Source: DATGLE01 sp035294325
Lineage (GTDB): Bacteria; Chloroflexota; Ktedonobacteria; Ktedonobacterales; Ktedonobacteraceae
Length of the DNA: 64,000 bases
Reading direction: 5' to 3'
Assembly (NCBI GenBank): GCA_035294325.1
Contig: DATGLE010000013.1
Span: 1 to 64,000 of the forward strand
The notes beneath the pieces were generated by a model. That model ran no database searches, was not told where the DNA came from, and saw only the letters and a list, made by a program, of their open reading frames with translations. Positions within the stretch are counted from its first letter, which is position 1. Each line of letters opens with the position of its first letter. The translations under genes and the position numbers were made by a program. Shown here piece by piece: positions 8,140 through 15,668 of this stretch.

Positions 8140-8181
8140 AGTAAGTTTAGCTTACCAGTTATATAATAAGCTAAACTTACT
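8140..8181. promoter_or_regulatory. Putative MarR operator with embedded -10 box
   Basis: Perfect 15-bp inverted repeat arms, AGTAAGTTTAGCTTA (8140-8154) and TAAGCTAAACTTACT (8167-8181), separated by 12 bp. A TATAAT box for marR at 8162-8167 touches the right arm. The site lies in the divergent region between the cupin and marR. Palindromic sites of this kind are typical MarR targets, so auto-repression plus control of the cupin is the likely arrangement. Confidence 0.82.
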
Positions 8182-8206
8182 AAAAATGCAAGAGGGAGTA
8201 TTTACT

Positions 8207-8674
8207 ATGGAGAACATGCAGCCCTTACCCCGGATGATTGGCGCTTTGCTACGCATCCCATTTCAGCAGACAGTTGCGCGGGTCTATCAGCGCCTCAGGG
8301 AAGCAGGATATACTGACCTGCGTCCAACCCACTTTGCCCTGTTACAGCAGTTACGCCCGGAAGGCGTGCGAGTGACCGAATTAGCCAGCCTGGCCCAGAT
8401 GACCAAGCAATCGATGGGCGCACTGGTAGACTATGTTGAGGAACGAGGGTATATTGAACGGGTGTCTGATCCAAAAGATGGACGGGCGTGGCTCATTCGC
8501 TTGACGCCGCGCGGTCGTGAAGTGGAGCAAATCGCCCGTGCAGCCATCGGGGAACTGGAAACCGAGTGGGCACAGTACCTGGGCAACGAGCGGTTCGCAA
8601 CATTGCGCAGCGCCTTGCAAGACCTCGTTACGTTCGTCGAGTCCAAAGGTGAGGTTGGAAGACTACCCAGATAA
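8207..8674 (+). CDS. MarR family transcriptional regulator
   Basis: A 155-residue winged-helix regulator. The helix-turn-helix is visible as LRPEGVRVTELASLAQMTKQ followed by GALVDYVEERGYIERVSDPK, and the wing DPKDGRAWLIRLTPRG is the MarR signature. Dimerisation helices lie at both ends. The start at 8207 follows AGAGGGAG by eight bases. The operator palindrome directly upstream, with the -10 box against its right arm, points to autorepression. The divergent cupin is the only plausible local target. MarR proteins commonly respond to phenolic or oxidant ligands; the ligand here is unknown. Confidence 0.92.
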   Translation: MENMQPLPRMIGALLRIPFQQTVARVYQRLREAGYTDLRPTHFALLQQLRPEGVRVTELASLAQMTKQSMGALVDYVEERGYIERVSDPKDGRAWLIRLTPRGREVEQIARAAIGELETEWAQYLGNERFATLRSALQDLVTFVESKGEVGRLPR

Positions 8675-8689
8675 AGTGGGAGCCTCTCT

Positions 8690-8749
8690 GCTGGGCAGAG
8701 CGTGGTGATGGACAACCTGAGCGTGCATAAAAGTGCACGGGTGCGGAAG
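8690..8749 (+). pseudogene. IS630-type transposase fragment
   Basis: This frame reads LLGQSVVMDNLSVHKSARVR, the stretch around the second catalytic Asp of IS630/Tc1-like DDE transposases (VVMDNLSVHK). Neither end of the gene is present. It ends within a few bases of an oppositely oriented IS5-type fragment. Confidence 0.72.
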
Positions 8750-8756
8750 CGGGGGT

Positions 8757-9137
8757 CCAGGCGAACGAACGCCCCAGGACCCATCGGCGCGGCAGCGAGA
8801 CAAAGCCGCGCCTGGCCCGGGGCAGTTTGACGACGTGCAAGCGGATGCCGTGCGCCTGGGCCGCTTGTTCCGGCTCGTCGCCCGTATAGCCTTGATCCAC
8901 GTAGACCAGTTCCACGTGCTCTCCCGTGGCTTCTGGCATGGCGGCCAGTTCGCCGGCCTGTGCTCGATCCTGCTCATTGGCCGGCGTCACCAGCAGAGCC
9001 AGCAAATGCCCCGGGGTATCGGCGGCGAGATGGACTTTGCTGCCCTTGCGCCTTTTGGCTCCATCACAGCCAGCGCGATGCCCACTTTCCGGACGCGATT
9101 GCAGCGTCCGACTATCAAAGTGAGCTTCACCCATCAA
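8757..9137 (-). pseudogene. IS5-type transposase remnant
   Basis: About 127 residues of an IS5-family DDE transposase remain: DSRTLQSRPESGHRAGCDGA, KRRKGSKVHLAADTPGHLLA, TPANEQDRAQ, YVDQGYTGD (second Asp region) and LPRRWVLGRSFAW (catalytic Glu region, here VLGRSFAW instead of the usual VVERSFAW). The N-terminal half with the first catalytic Asp region is missing and the C-terminus stops being homologous at 8757. The catalytic Glu appears lost. It is non-functional. Confidence 0.8.
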
Positions 9138-9153
9138 ATCGGGGGAAGCTCAC

Positions 9154-9372
9154 CTGCAACTCACGGATCTCTATAAAGCCAGTACTGAAGCGCTTTTAAG
9201 CCGTCATTTTGCCGTCATTATGGCGGGAGAGCCAGAGTGCAGCAAAATGGACAGCAAAAGTGGCGAACGCTGGCGACCCGGAACGGTGTGAGACGAACAT
9301 TTGCCGGAAAGCTCCGAGCGTCGAGTGGCTGTGGCAGGCGGGACTTCCCTGTACGAACGGGCGGTATTCTGC
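9154..9372. other. No gene recognised
   Basis: Only short frames without family resemblance or ribosome sites. It is probably flanking debris from the IS remnants, followed by the tsaE promoter. Confidence 0.5.
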
Positions 9373-9378
9373 TATAAT
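9370..9378 (+). promoter_or_regulatory. Extended -10 promoter for the tsaEBD/rimI operon
   Basis: TGCTATAAT gives a TGN motif plus a perfect TATAAT (9373-9378). No good -35 lies 17 bases upstream, as expected for extended -10 promoters. It sits 72 bases before the tsaE GTG. Confidence 0.6.
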
Positions 9379-9449
9379 AGAGAGCACGCTGAAATGGTAT
9401 AGTCGGCGATTGTATGCTTTAATATGTCCTGCTTAGCGAAGGGAGTCTT

Positions 9450-10010
9450 GTGACCAGGCAAGCGCAAAAAGAAACGCTCGATGTCATCAGCCACAGCTCT
9501 GCTCAGACGCAGCGCCTGGGTATGCGCCTGGGCGAACTTCTGCAAGGAGGTGAATTGCTCTTGCTGGAAGGGCAGCTTGGTACGGGTAAGACTACCTTCA
9601 CGCAGGGCCTGGCGGCGGGTATGGGGATTAGTGAGGTAGTGAGCAGCCCGACGTTTACGCTGCTCAAAGAGTATCCGGGCCAGCCCCGGCCCGCGCCAGC
9701 GATGCCGGCCGGACAACCGGCGCGAGCGCGCGGCCCGGCGCTTTTTCACTTTGATCTCTATCGCCTGGATGAGCCTGATGAGATCATCGACCTCGGATTT
9801 GAAGATTACTTTTACAATGGTGGTTCCGGTGTCTGTGTAGTCGAATGGGCCGACAAGGCCGGGGAACTCTGGCCTGCCGAACGACTGCGCATTCACATGA
9901 AAATCATGAGTGAGACGAAGCGCGGCCTGCTGTTTACGGCAACGGGCGCGCGCTATTGTGAACTGTTAAAGCGGTTTCAGAAAAATACATATGTTACTGT
10001 TGGCTCTTGA
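9450..10010 (+). CDS. tsaE: tRNA t6A biosynthesis ATPase TsaE
   Basis: A 186-residue P-loop ATPase. Walker A is LEGQLGTGKTTFTQGLAAGM near residue 42, followed by VSSPTFTLLKEY and FHFDLYRLDEPDEIIDLGFE, then VVEWADKAGELWPAERL. These are the standard YjeE/TsaE motifs. TsaE binds TsaB-TsaD and powers turnover of threonylcarbamoyl transfer to A37 of ANN-decoding tRNAs. It starts with GTG after GAAGGGAG. An extra 15-20 residue Pro/Ala-rich insert (QPRPAPAMPAGQPARARGPA) sits between two conserved motifs. The gene overlaps tsaB by 20 bases, so the two are translationally linked. Confidence 0.96.
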   Translation: MTRQAQKETLDVISHSSAQTQRLGMRLGELLQGGELLLLEGQLGTGKTTFTQGLAAGMGISEVVSSPTFTLLKEYPGQPRPAPAMPAGQPARARGPALFHFDLYRLDEPDEIIDLGFEDYFYNGGSGVCVVEWADKAGELWPAERLRIHMKIMSETKRGLLFTATGARYCELLKRFQKNTYVTVGS

Positions 10011-10824
10011 TACTTCCACACGCCAGTCCAGCATTGCCCTGTGCTCGGAGGACGTGCTTTACGGCGAATATACGTGGCAGATCGGTAACAATCACAGCGT
10101 AGAACTGCCGGGCAGCATTCAGCGCCTCGTCGCCGAGTGCCGCCTGACCATGCAGGATATCGAAGCTGTGGCTGTAGCTACCGGGCCAGGCTCCTTTAAT
10201 GGCGTGCGTGTGGCCGTGGCGACGGCAAAGGCGCTGGCCTTTGCGTTAAAGAAGCCGCTGATTGGCGTGAGTACATTGGATAGTATTGCTGCTCAACAAC
10301 AGCAATGGCCGGGGCCGGTGTGCGCGGTGCTTGAGGCGGGGCGCTCCGAACTCTATGCTGGCTGCTACCGCTTTGACGAGATGCGTGGCAGCGAGGGCGA
10401 CATCACCTACCGTATGCAGCAGCTCGGCCAGTATCAATTGCTGGCTCCGCAGCCATTGGCGGCGACTTTGCAGGAGCAGGCGGGCGCCTGGTTTGGGGTT
10501 CCTGGTGAGCGCCAGTTGCCACCGTTTCTCTTTTGTGGTGAAATAAGTGTGGTCGCACGTCAGGCTCTGCGCGCGCAGATGCGGGAGGGCGCTGTCTTCA
10601 TCCCCAATCTGCAATCGGCACGGCGCGCCTCGTCGTTGGCGCTGCTCGCGCTGCAACGCTTGCGTGAAGGTCAGCAGGATGATCCTCTTGCACTCGAACC
10701 GCTCTACTTGCGGCGTCCATCGATCACAACCAGTACGCGCAAGCGGCCACTGCTTGAAGGTGCATCACAACGATCTACAGCTCACAGTACGACAGAAAGG
10801 GAAGAGGGTGCGTTACGTCATTGA
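9991..10824 (+). CDS. tsaB: tRNA t6A biosynthesis protein TsaB
   Basis: A 277-residue ASKHA-fold protein. The N-terminus LLLALDTSTRQSSIALC and the motif VATGPGSFNGVRVAVATAKALA are diagnostic, as is KPLIGVSTLDSIA. TsaB is the inactive paralogue that scaffolds TsaD in the bacterial t6A complex. It begins inside the end of tsaE and ends 16 bases inside rimI, which makes a tight operon. The last ~40 residues (after LYLRRPSITTS) are low-complexity and poorly conserved. Confidence 0.95.
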   Translation: MLLLALDTSTRQSSIALCSEDVLYGEYTWQIGNNHSVELPGSIQRLVAECRLTMQDIEAVAVATGPGSFNGVRVAVATAKALAFALKKPLIGVSTLDSIAAQQQQWPGPVCAVLEAGRSELYAGCYRFDEMRGSEGDITYRMQQLGQYQLLAPQPLAATLQEQAGAWFGVPGERQLPPFLFCGEISVVARQALRAQMREGAVFIPNLQSARRASSLALLALQRLREGQQDDPLALEPLYLRRPSITTSTRKRPLLEGASQRSTAHSTTEREEGALRH

Positions 10825-11446
10825 ACGCATGACGATGTCGGACGTGCCTCGCGTTATCGAAATCGAGCGTCTGGCCTATCCGTCTACCTGGCCTCCGAGT
10901 GCCTATCGCAAGGAGTTACAGGATAATCGTTGGGCGCATTATATTGTGTTACGCGATAAACATATTACAGATGAGCATCTGGCTGTGGCGCAGCAAGAGG
11001 CGGAGCGGCCGCGAAAAAACCGTCCCTTCCCACTCTCGCTTTTGTCCAACCGTTCCGTTGCTGCCATCCCGCCGCCGGGCCTGGCTTCGATTATCGGTTT
11101 TGCCGGCCTGTGGCTGATGGTGGATGAAGCCCACATCACTACCATCGCCATGCACCCGGACTACCGGCGTATGGGCCTGGGCGAGTTCATGCTGGCAAGC
11201 CTGATCGATATTGCCTATGATATCGGGGCGAAATGGGTGACGCTCGAGGTGCGCGTCTCGAACTACGCCGCGCAGAGCCTCTACCGCAAGTATGGCTTTC
11301 GCGAGGCCGGGCTGCGGCATCGCTACTACAGCGATAACCAGGAAGATGCTCTGATTATGTGGACCGACGAGATCAATTCACCTGCCTATCGACAAAAATT
11401 TACGGAATTGAAGGCGAAGTTAATGAAGAAGCTGGAAGCGCAGTAG
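10808..11446 (+). CDS. rimI: Ribosomal-protein-alanine N-acetyltransferase-like GNAT (RimI)
   Basis: A 212-residue GNAT protein. Residues MRYVIERMTMSDVPRVIEIE open the fold. The acetyl-CoA loop is HPDYRRMGLGEFMLASLIDI near residue 117, followed by LEVRVSNYAAQSLYRKYGF, the RimI hallmark. I start at the GTG at 10808, preceded by GGGAAGAG; a much longer open frame reaching back to 10547 lies wholly inside tsaB and is not protein-like. There is a 30-residue insert rich in Arg/Pro before IIGFAGLWLMVDEAHI. RimI next to tsaB and tsaD is a widespread arrangement, so a role in acetylating S18 or elongation factors is plausible. Confidence 0.9.
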   Translation: MRYVIERMTMSDVPRVIEIERLAYPSTWPPSAYRKELQDNRWAHYIVLRDKHITDEHLAVAQQEAERPRKNRPFPLSLLSNRSVAAIPPPGLASIIGFAGLWLMVDEAHITTIAMHPDYRRMGLGEFMLASLIDIAYDIGAKWVTLEVRVSNYAAQSLYRKYGFREAGLRHRYYSDNQEDALIMWTDEINSPAYRQKFTELKAKLMKKLEAQ

Positions 11447-11489
11447 CTGCTCTAATCAGATGATGATGTTTAAGAAAATAATCCGGTGA

Positions 11490-12713
11490 ATGGCTATGCT
11501 GGTACTGGGTATTGAAAGCTCGTGCGATGAAACAGGGGCCGCGCTGGTAGGCGATGGCCGCTATTTGCTGGCAAACGTCGTGGCGTCGCAGAGCGAGATA
11601 CACAATCGTTACGGGGGAGTGGTGCCCGAGGTGGCTTCGCGGCAGCAGCTTGCAGCAATTATTCCGGTGATCGAGACGGCGATGGCGCAGGCCAACTGCT
11701 CATGGCACGAGATCGATGCCATTGCGGCTACGTATGGGCCGGGGCTGGCGGGTTCGCTGCTGGTCGGCCTCACGGTGGGCAAAGCTCTGGCGCTGGCCTT
11801 TGACCTGCCATTTCTGGGCGTCAATCACCTTGAGGCGCATATCTATGCGAACTGGCTGCGCAAAGGCGGCCCTCCACAGGGTACGGACGATGCTGGACGC
11901 GGCTACCAGGAAGGCGATCCTGCCTTTCCCCTGATCTGCCTGGTCATTTCTGGCGCGCATAGCGAGCTGGTCCTGGTGCGCGATCACGGCCATTATGAAC
12001 TGCTTGGCCGTACCCGCGACGATGCCGCCGGAGAAGCGTTTGATAAGGTCGCGCGCATCCTGGGGCTGGGCTATCCAGGCGGTCCCGCTGTGCAGAAGGC
12101 GGCACAGGAGGCTGAGGAAGAGATGCTGCGGCAAAAAAAGCCAGCCGCGCTGGCGCGCAGCGCCTATCGCCTGCCGCGTGCGTGGCTGCGCGGCTCCTAC
12201 GACTTTAGCTTCAGCGGCCTCAAAACCGCGATGCTCCACCTGGCGGAAGGTGCGACGGAGAGCCAGCGCTCTCCCGCCTCGTCCAGCGGAGGACAGCAGA
12301 TCAGCCAGTATACGCGCATGGGCATGCGCGCGTCGCAAAAGGGTGCGCTCAATGTTGCCCTGCTGGCGGCGAGCTTCCAGGAGGCTATCGTTGACGTGCT
12401 GGCGGTGAAGACGCGGCTGGCGGCCCAGGAGTACCACGTCAAACAGGTTGTGCTGGCCGGCGGCGTGGCGGCGAACGCCAGCCTGCGCGCGCGTCTGGAG
12501 CAGGAATTGTCGCCGCTAAGAATTCGCCTGAGCTATCCGCCGGTTGAGTTTTGTACCGATAATGCGGCCATGATCGCAAGCGCGGCGTTCTTTCACCTGT
12601 GGCGCGGTGAGCGGCATGGCCTGGATCTTGATGTCCAGCCCGGCCTGAGCCTTCCTTTCTCTGCATCCTCCCCCTCTCTCGCCGGGCGTGCGCGCGGCTC
12701 CGCCGCACCGTAG
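11490..12713 (+). CDS. tsaD: tRNA N6-adenosine threonylcarbamoyltransferase TsaD
   Basis: A 407-residue Kae1/Qri7/TsaD enzyme. The motifs are VLGIESSCDETGAALV, GGVVPEVASRQQ, ATYGPGLAGSLLVGLTVGKA, the Fe-binding NHLEAHIYA, LVISGAHSELVLV, GLGYPGGPAVQKAA, FSFSGLKTAMLH, AGGVAANASLR and CTDNAAMIASAA. It transfers threonylcarbamoyl from TC-AMP to A37 of tRNA. It is about 60 residues longer than usual, owing to inserts near LRQKKPAALARSAYRLPRAW and SQRSPASSSGGQQISQY plus a Ser/Ala-rich tail. TsaC/Sua5, needed to make TC-AMP, is not in this window. Confidence 0.96.
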   Translation: MAMLVLGIESSCDETGAALVGDGRYLLANVVASQSEIHNRYGGVVPEVASRQQLAAIIPVIETAMAQANCSWHEIDAIAATYGPGLAGSLLVGLTVGKALALAFDLPFLGVNHLEAHIYANWLRKGGPPQGTDDAGRGYQEGDPAFPLICLVISGAHSELVLVRDHGHYELLGRTRDDAAGEAFDKVARILGLGYPGGPAVQKAAQEAEEEMLRQKKPAALARSAYRLPRAWLRGSYDFSFSGLKTAMLHLAEGATESQRSPASSSGGQQISQYTRMGMRASQKGALNVALLAASFQEAIVDVLAVKTRLAAQEYHVKQVVLAGGVAANASLRARLEQELSPLRIRLSYPPVEFCTDNAAMIASAAFFHLWRGERHGLDLDVQPGLSLPFSASSPSLAGRARGSAAP

Positions 12714-12723
12714 CTGGATTGCG

Positions 12724-12760
12724 TGCTGTGGCTCAGGCGTGCAGAGCCTGGGCCACAGCA
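12724..12760. repeat. Short hairpin after tsaD
   Basis: 15-bp arms TGCTGTGGCTCAGGC and GCCTGGGCCACAGCA with one wobble pair and a 7-nt loop, 11 bases after the tsaD stop. It is a possible terminator without a T-run. Confidence 0.7.
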
Positions 12761-12798
12761 TCAAACCTCGATTGCACAGCAGAGCCGCGCAGGGATCA

Positions 12799-12849
12799 AG
12801 CAGGGTATAGGGAACAATGCGCGAAGCGCATTGTTCCCTATACCCTGCT
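12799..12849. repeat. Long perfect hairpin, 24-bp arms, GAA loop
   Basis: The arms are perfectly complementary over 24 bp and the loop is GAA, inside the shared apex GCGC-GAA-GCGC. It lies between tsaD and the ROK kinase, which run in the same direction. Confidence 0.93.
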
Positions 12850-12913
12850 CCAGAAGGCGAGCAAGCGAGGGAGGCGGGGGATCAGATCTATTTTTTTAAA
12901 GAGTGAGAAAAAT

Positions 12914-13924
12914 ATGGCGAAACAGAAAGTGTACGCCCTGGGCATCGACCTGGGGGGAACCAAAACCCTTGCCGCAGTCGTTGACGTAGCCTCTGGCGAA
13001 GTCATTGCCTCTGCGCGCAAGCGCACCCGCGCCGAACGCGGGCAGGACTTCGTTTCCCAGCGCACCATTGAACTGGCGACGGCTGCCCTCGATGACGCCC
13101 ATCTCCCCTCGGATTCGTCTGTAGTCGGGCTGGGTGTCGGTGTGGCGGGCCAGATTGACCGGCGCGCGGGCGTCGTTGTCGACGCCCCGAACCTGGATGT
13201 CCACGATATGCCCCTGGGCGATATCCTCGGCAAGCATTTCAATCTGCCTGTAGCGGTTGGCAACGATGTCGAGGTCGCCGCACTTGGCGAGTCGCTGTAT
13301 GGCTCGGGCGCGGGGTATAACAACTTCGTCTGCGTCTTTGTCGGCACGGGCATCGGCTCCGGTATCGTGCAGAATGGACGCATGTACACGGGATTGACCG
13401 GGACGGCGGGCGAGATCGGTCATATGGTCGTGCAGGCAGGAGGCCGCCTCTGCGGCTGTGGCGGGCGCGGCTGCCTGGAGGCGTATGCTTCTCGTACCGC
13501 TATCACGAGGGCCATCATGGCCGAGATCCATCACGGACGCCCTTCGATACTGGCCGATGATGCGCAGCGCCAGCTTAAACAGGGAGAGACCATCATCCGT
13601 TCGGGCATTCTTGCCCATGCGATTGATCAGAAGGACGAACTGACCATCGAAATCGTTGAGGAGGCGGCGAACTACCTGGGCTATGGCCTCGGCTCGGTGC
13701 TGAACTTCTATAACCCTGATGCCCTGATCCTGGGCGGCGGCGTCATCGAGGCTCTCGATCTCCTCTTTGAGACCGCTGTTCATCGTGCACGCACCGTCGC
13801 GCTCTCCGCTCCGGCTAAAAAGACGCCGATCTTGCGAGCGAAGCTGGGCGATTTCTCCGGCGTCGTGGGCGCGGCCTGCCTGGGAGCACAGGCCGCAGGC
13901 TACCAGTTTACTCGCCCCGGATAA
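12914..13924 (+). CDS. ROK family sugar kinase (glucokinase-like)
   Basis: A 336-residue ROK protein. The ATP-binding loop GIDLGGTKTLAAVVD is near residue 12, VGVAGQIDRRAGVV is in the N-lobe, VGNDVEVAALGE carries the catalytic Asp region, and the zinc motif GGRLCGCGGRGCLEAYAS is near residue 180. The start at 12914 begins the conserved N-terminus; an upstream in-frame extension crosses the 12799-12849 hairpin and is not protein-like. Most stand-alone ROK kinases of this length phosphorylate glucose; some act on N-acetylated or other hexoses. There is no DNA-binding domain, so it is an enzyme rather than a NagC/XylR regulator. Confidence 0.9.
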   Translation: MAKQKVYALGIDLGGTKTLAAVVDVASGEVIASARKRTRAERGQDFVSQRTIELATAALDDAHLPSDSSVVGLGVGVAGQIDRRAGVVVDAPNLDVHDMPLGDILGKHFNLPVAVGNDVEVAALGESLYGSGAGYNNFVCVFVGTGIGSGIVQNGRMYTGLTGTAGEIGHMVVQAGGRLCGCGGRGCLEAYASRTAITRAIMAEIHHGRPSILADDAQRQLKQGETIIRSGILAHAIDQKDELTIEIVEEAANYLGYGLGSVLNFYNPDALILGGGVIEALDLLFETAVHRARTVALSAPAKKTPILRAKLGDFSGVVGAACLGAQAAGYQFTRPG

Positions 13925-13969
13925 AAAAGCGAAGACTCAGGAGGACGACTCCGCTGCGCACGAAATAAA

Positions 13970-13990
13970 GCGAGCGCCGCAGGCGCGAGC
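13970..13990. repeat. GAGCGCCGCAGGCGC module
   Basis: The 21-bp near-palindrome GCGAGCGCCGCAGGCGCGAGC is the fixed module also seen at 1362, 28381 and 60751, and in related form at 21612 and 23650. It usually lies beside a long hairpin but stands alone here. Confidence 0.8.
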
Positions 13991-14059
13991 AAGCACGGGC
14001 ACCGGGCACCGGATACATTTTTTAGAAATATAATCGAAATGAAAAAAGGCGGGACGGCT

Positions 14060-14680
14060 ATGAGCGAAGCAACACCCCACATCGATGTGCGCGCTGTACA
14101 GGTCAACGACGCTCCTGCTCTGCATGCACTCGACTACAATTTCGAGACGGACCGTATCTATACGCTGCGTGTGCGCAATCAACTTCTGCATGAGGAAACC
14201 GATATCCCCGAAGAAGGGAGGCTGGCGTTTGCCTTAGAACTGGTCGAGGCGCATGTTGATCCGCCGCTTTATAAAGACTACCGCGAGCAAATCAGTACGC
14301 CGGAGGATATCGAGGCGAAGTTGCGCAACTGCGAGGGTGGCTATGTCGCACTGGCCGATGGCGAGGTCGCGGGCGGTATTTTGTTGAGCGTCGAGGAATG
14401 GCGCTCGGTTGCGCGTATCCATGACATCATTGTGGGCCGCCAGTACCGCCGCTACGGTATCGGCTCGCTCCTGCTGAGCTGTGCCGCCGACTGGGCGCGC
14501 AAACGCGATTGCTGGGCTATCGTGCTGGAGACCCAGAATACCAACTATCCGGCCATACAGTTCTATCTGCGCAATGGCCTGGAGATCTGGAGCATCAACC
14601 GGAACTTTTATCCGCCCGGCCCGGTGGCCCACGAGGTTGCGATTATCATGGGCAAGCGCCTTTCGTGTGCTCCTGAATAG
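14060..14680 (+). CDS. GNAT family N-acetyltransferase
   Basis: A 206-residue GNAT protein. Strand-loop motif IHDIIVGRQYRRYGIGSLLL binds acetyl-CoA, and LETQNTNYPAIQFYLRNGLE is the following helix-turn found in streptothricin-acetyltransferase-like enzymes. I prefer the ATG at 14060, preceded by AAAGGCGGG, to the ATG at 14039, because a TATAAT box at 14029-14034 would place the transcript start near 14041. The acceptor molecule is unknown. The N-terminal 50 residues (VRAVQVNDAPALHALDYNFE) match the class that also includes antibiotic acetyltransferases, but nothing proves resistance. Confidence 0.82.
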   Translation: MSEATPHIDVRAVQVNDAPALHALDYNFETDRIYTLRVRNQLLHEETDIPEEGRLAFALELVEAHVDPPLYKDYREQISTPEDIEAKLRNCEGGYVALADGEVAGGILLSVEEWRSVARIHDIIVGRQYRRYGIGSLLLSCAADWARKRDCWAIVLETQNTNYPAIQFYLRNGLEIWSINRNFYPPGPVAHEVAIIMGKRLSCAPE

Positions 14681-14697
14681 AAAGGACCTGTCTCTCT

Positions 14698-15666
14698 ATG
14701 CTCAATGATCCTGTACTTGTCAACGACTGGCATGTCGTAGCTTACGCGCCCGACCTCAAGGAAGGCCAGCCGATGGCGGCGCGTCTTCTGGAGGAGGACC
14801 TGGTTTTGTGGCGTGTGGGCGATAGGATCCATGCCTGGCGCGACCTGTGCATCCATCGCGGAACAAGGCTGTCACTGAGCAGGATAGAGCAGGGGACGCT
14901 CATTTGCCCCTATCACGGCTGGACGTACAACGAGGAGGGGCGCTGCATTCGTTTTCCCGCGCACCCGAACCAGACCCCGCCAGCAAAGGCGTGCGCGAAG
15001 GTCTATCAGGCTCAGGAAAGGTACGGATGGATCTGGGTTTCGCTGGGCAATCCCACGCGGGATGTGCCGCCTTTCCCACAGTGGGATGACGCCGCATTCC
15101 ACAAAGTGCATTGCGGTCCCTATACATACAAGGCCAGCGGGCCGCGCGCCGTAGAGAATTTTCTGGATGTGACACACTTCCCCTTTGTCCATCAGGGATT
15201 GCTCGGCGATCCGCAATATCCAGAGATCAATGACTATGAGGTCGAGATTTCCGCAGAGGGCGTGACGGCAAAAGATATCACAGTCTGGCAGCCCGATCCC
15301 GATGGCTCAGGGAAAGGAGCGCGCGTCACCTACACCTATAAGGTGCTGCGCCCGCTCACTGCCTGCTTCGTAAAATCATCGGAGGGACCGCGTTTCGCGA
15401 TGTATTTTACCGTCACGCCGGTATCTGAGACCGACTCTATTGCCTGGACCTACGTGGCGATGGACTACGATACCAATCGCTCCGATGATCAGATCCGCGC
15501 CTTTGAGGACATGATTACCTGGCAGGATGTGCCGATTGTGGAGTCGCAGCGCCCCGAACTGCTGCCCCTCGATTTGCAGGCGGAACTACACCTGCGCTCG
15601 GACCGCACCTCCGTCGCGTACCGCAGGTGGCTGCGCGAACTTGGCCTGACCTTCGGCACCGCCTGA
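14698..15666 (+). CDS. Rieske non-heme iron oxygenase, alpha subunit
   Basis: A 322-residue protein with a Rieske [2Fe-2S] centre, CIHRGTRLS then LICPYHGWTYNEEG (C-x-H and C-x2-H), at residues about 50-75. The catalytic iron motif follows as ENFLDVTHFPFVH near residue 155 (Asp, His, His). The size and domain order fit the vanillate O-demethylase/aromatic oxygenase class that uses a separate reductase; none is adjacent. Many members demethylate or hydroxylate aromatic rings. The start codon lies 17 bases after the upstream gene, so the two could be one transcript. Confidence 0.9.
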   Translation: MLNDPVLVNDWHVVAYAPDLKEGQPMAARLLEEDLVLWRVGDRIHAWRDLCIHRGTRLSLSRIEQGTLICPYHGWTYNEEGRCIRFPAHPNQTPPAKACAKVYQAQERYGWIWVSLGNPTRDVPPFPQWDDAAFHKVHCGPYTYKASGPRAVENFLDVTHFPFVHQGLLGDPQYPEINDYEVEISAEGVTAKDITVWQPDPDGSGKGARVTYTYKVLRPLTACFVKSSEGPRFAMYFTVTPVSETDSIAWTYVAMDYDTNRSDDQIRAFEDMITWQDVPIVESQRPELLPLDLQAELHLRSDRTSVAYRRWLRELGLTFGTA

Positions 15667-15668
15667 GC

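Noticed and set aside
10547..10807. A longer N-terminus for RimI inside tsaB
   Set aside because: The extension lies wholly in the tsaB gene in another frame, is Cys/Arg-rich and unlike GNAT proteins; a ribosome site stands before the GTG at 10808.
12719..12913. A 65-residue extension of the ROK kinase
   Set aside because: It spans the perfect hairpin at 12799-12849 and ends just where the conserved GIDLGGTK start begins.
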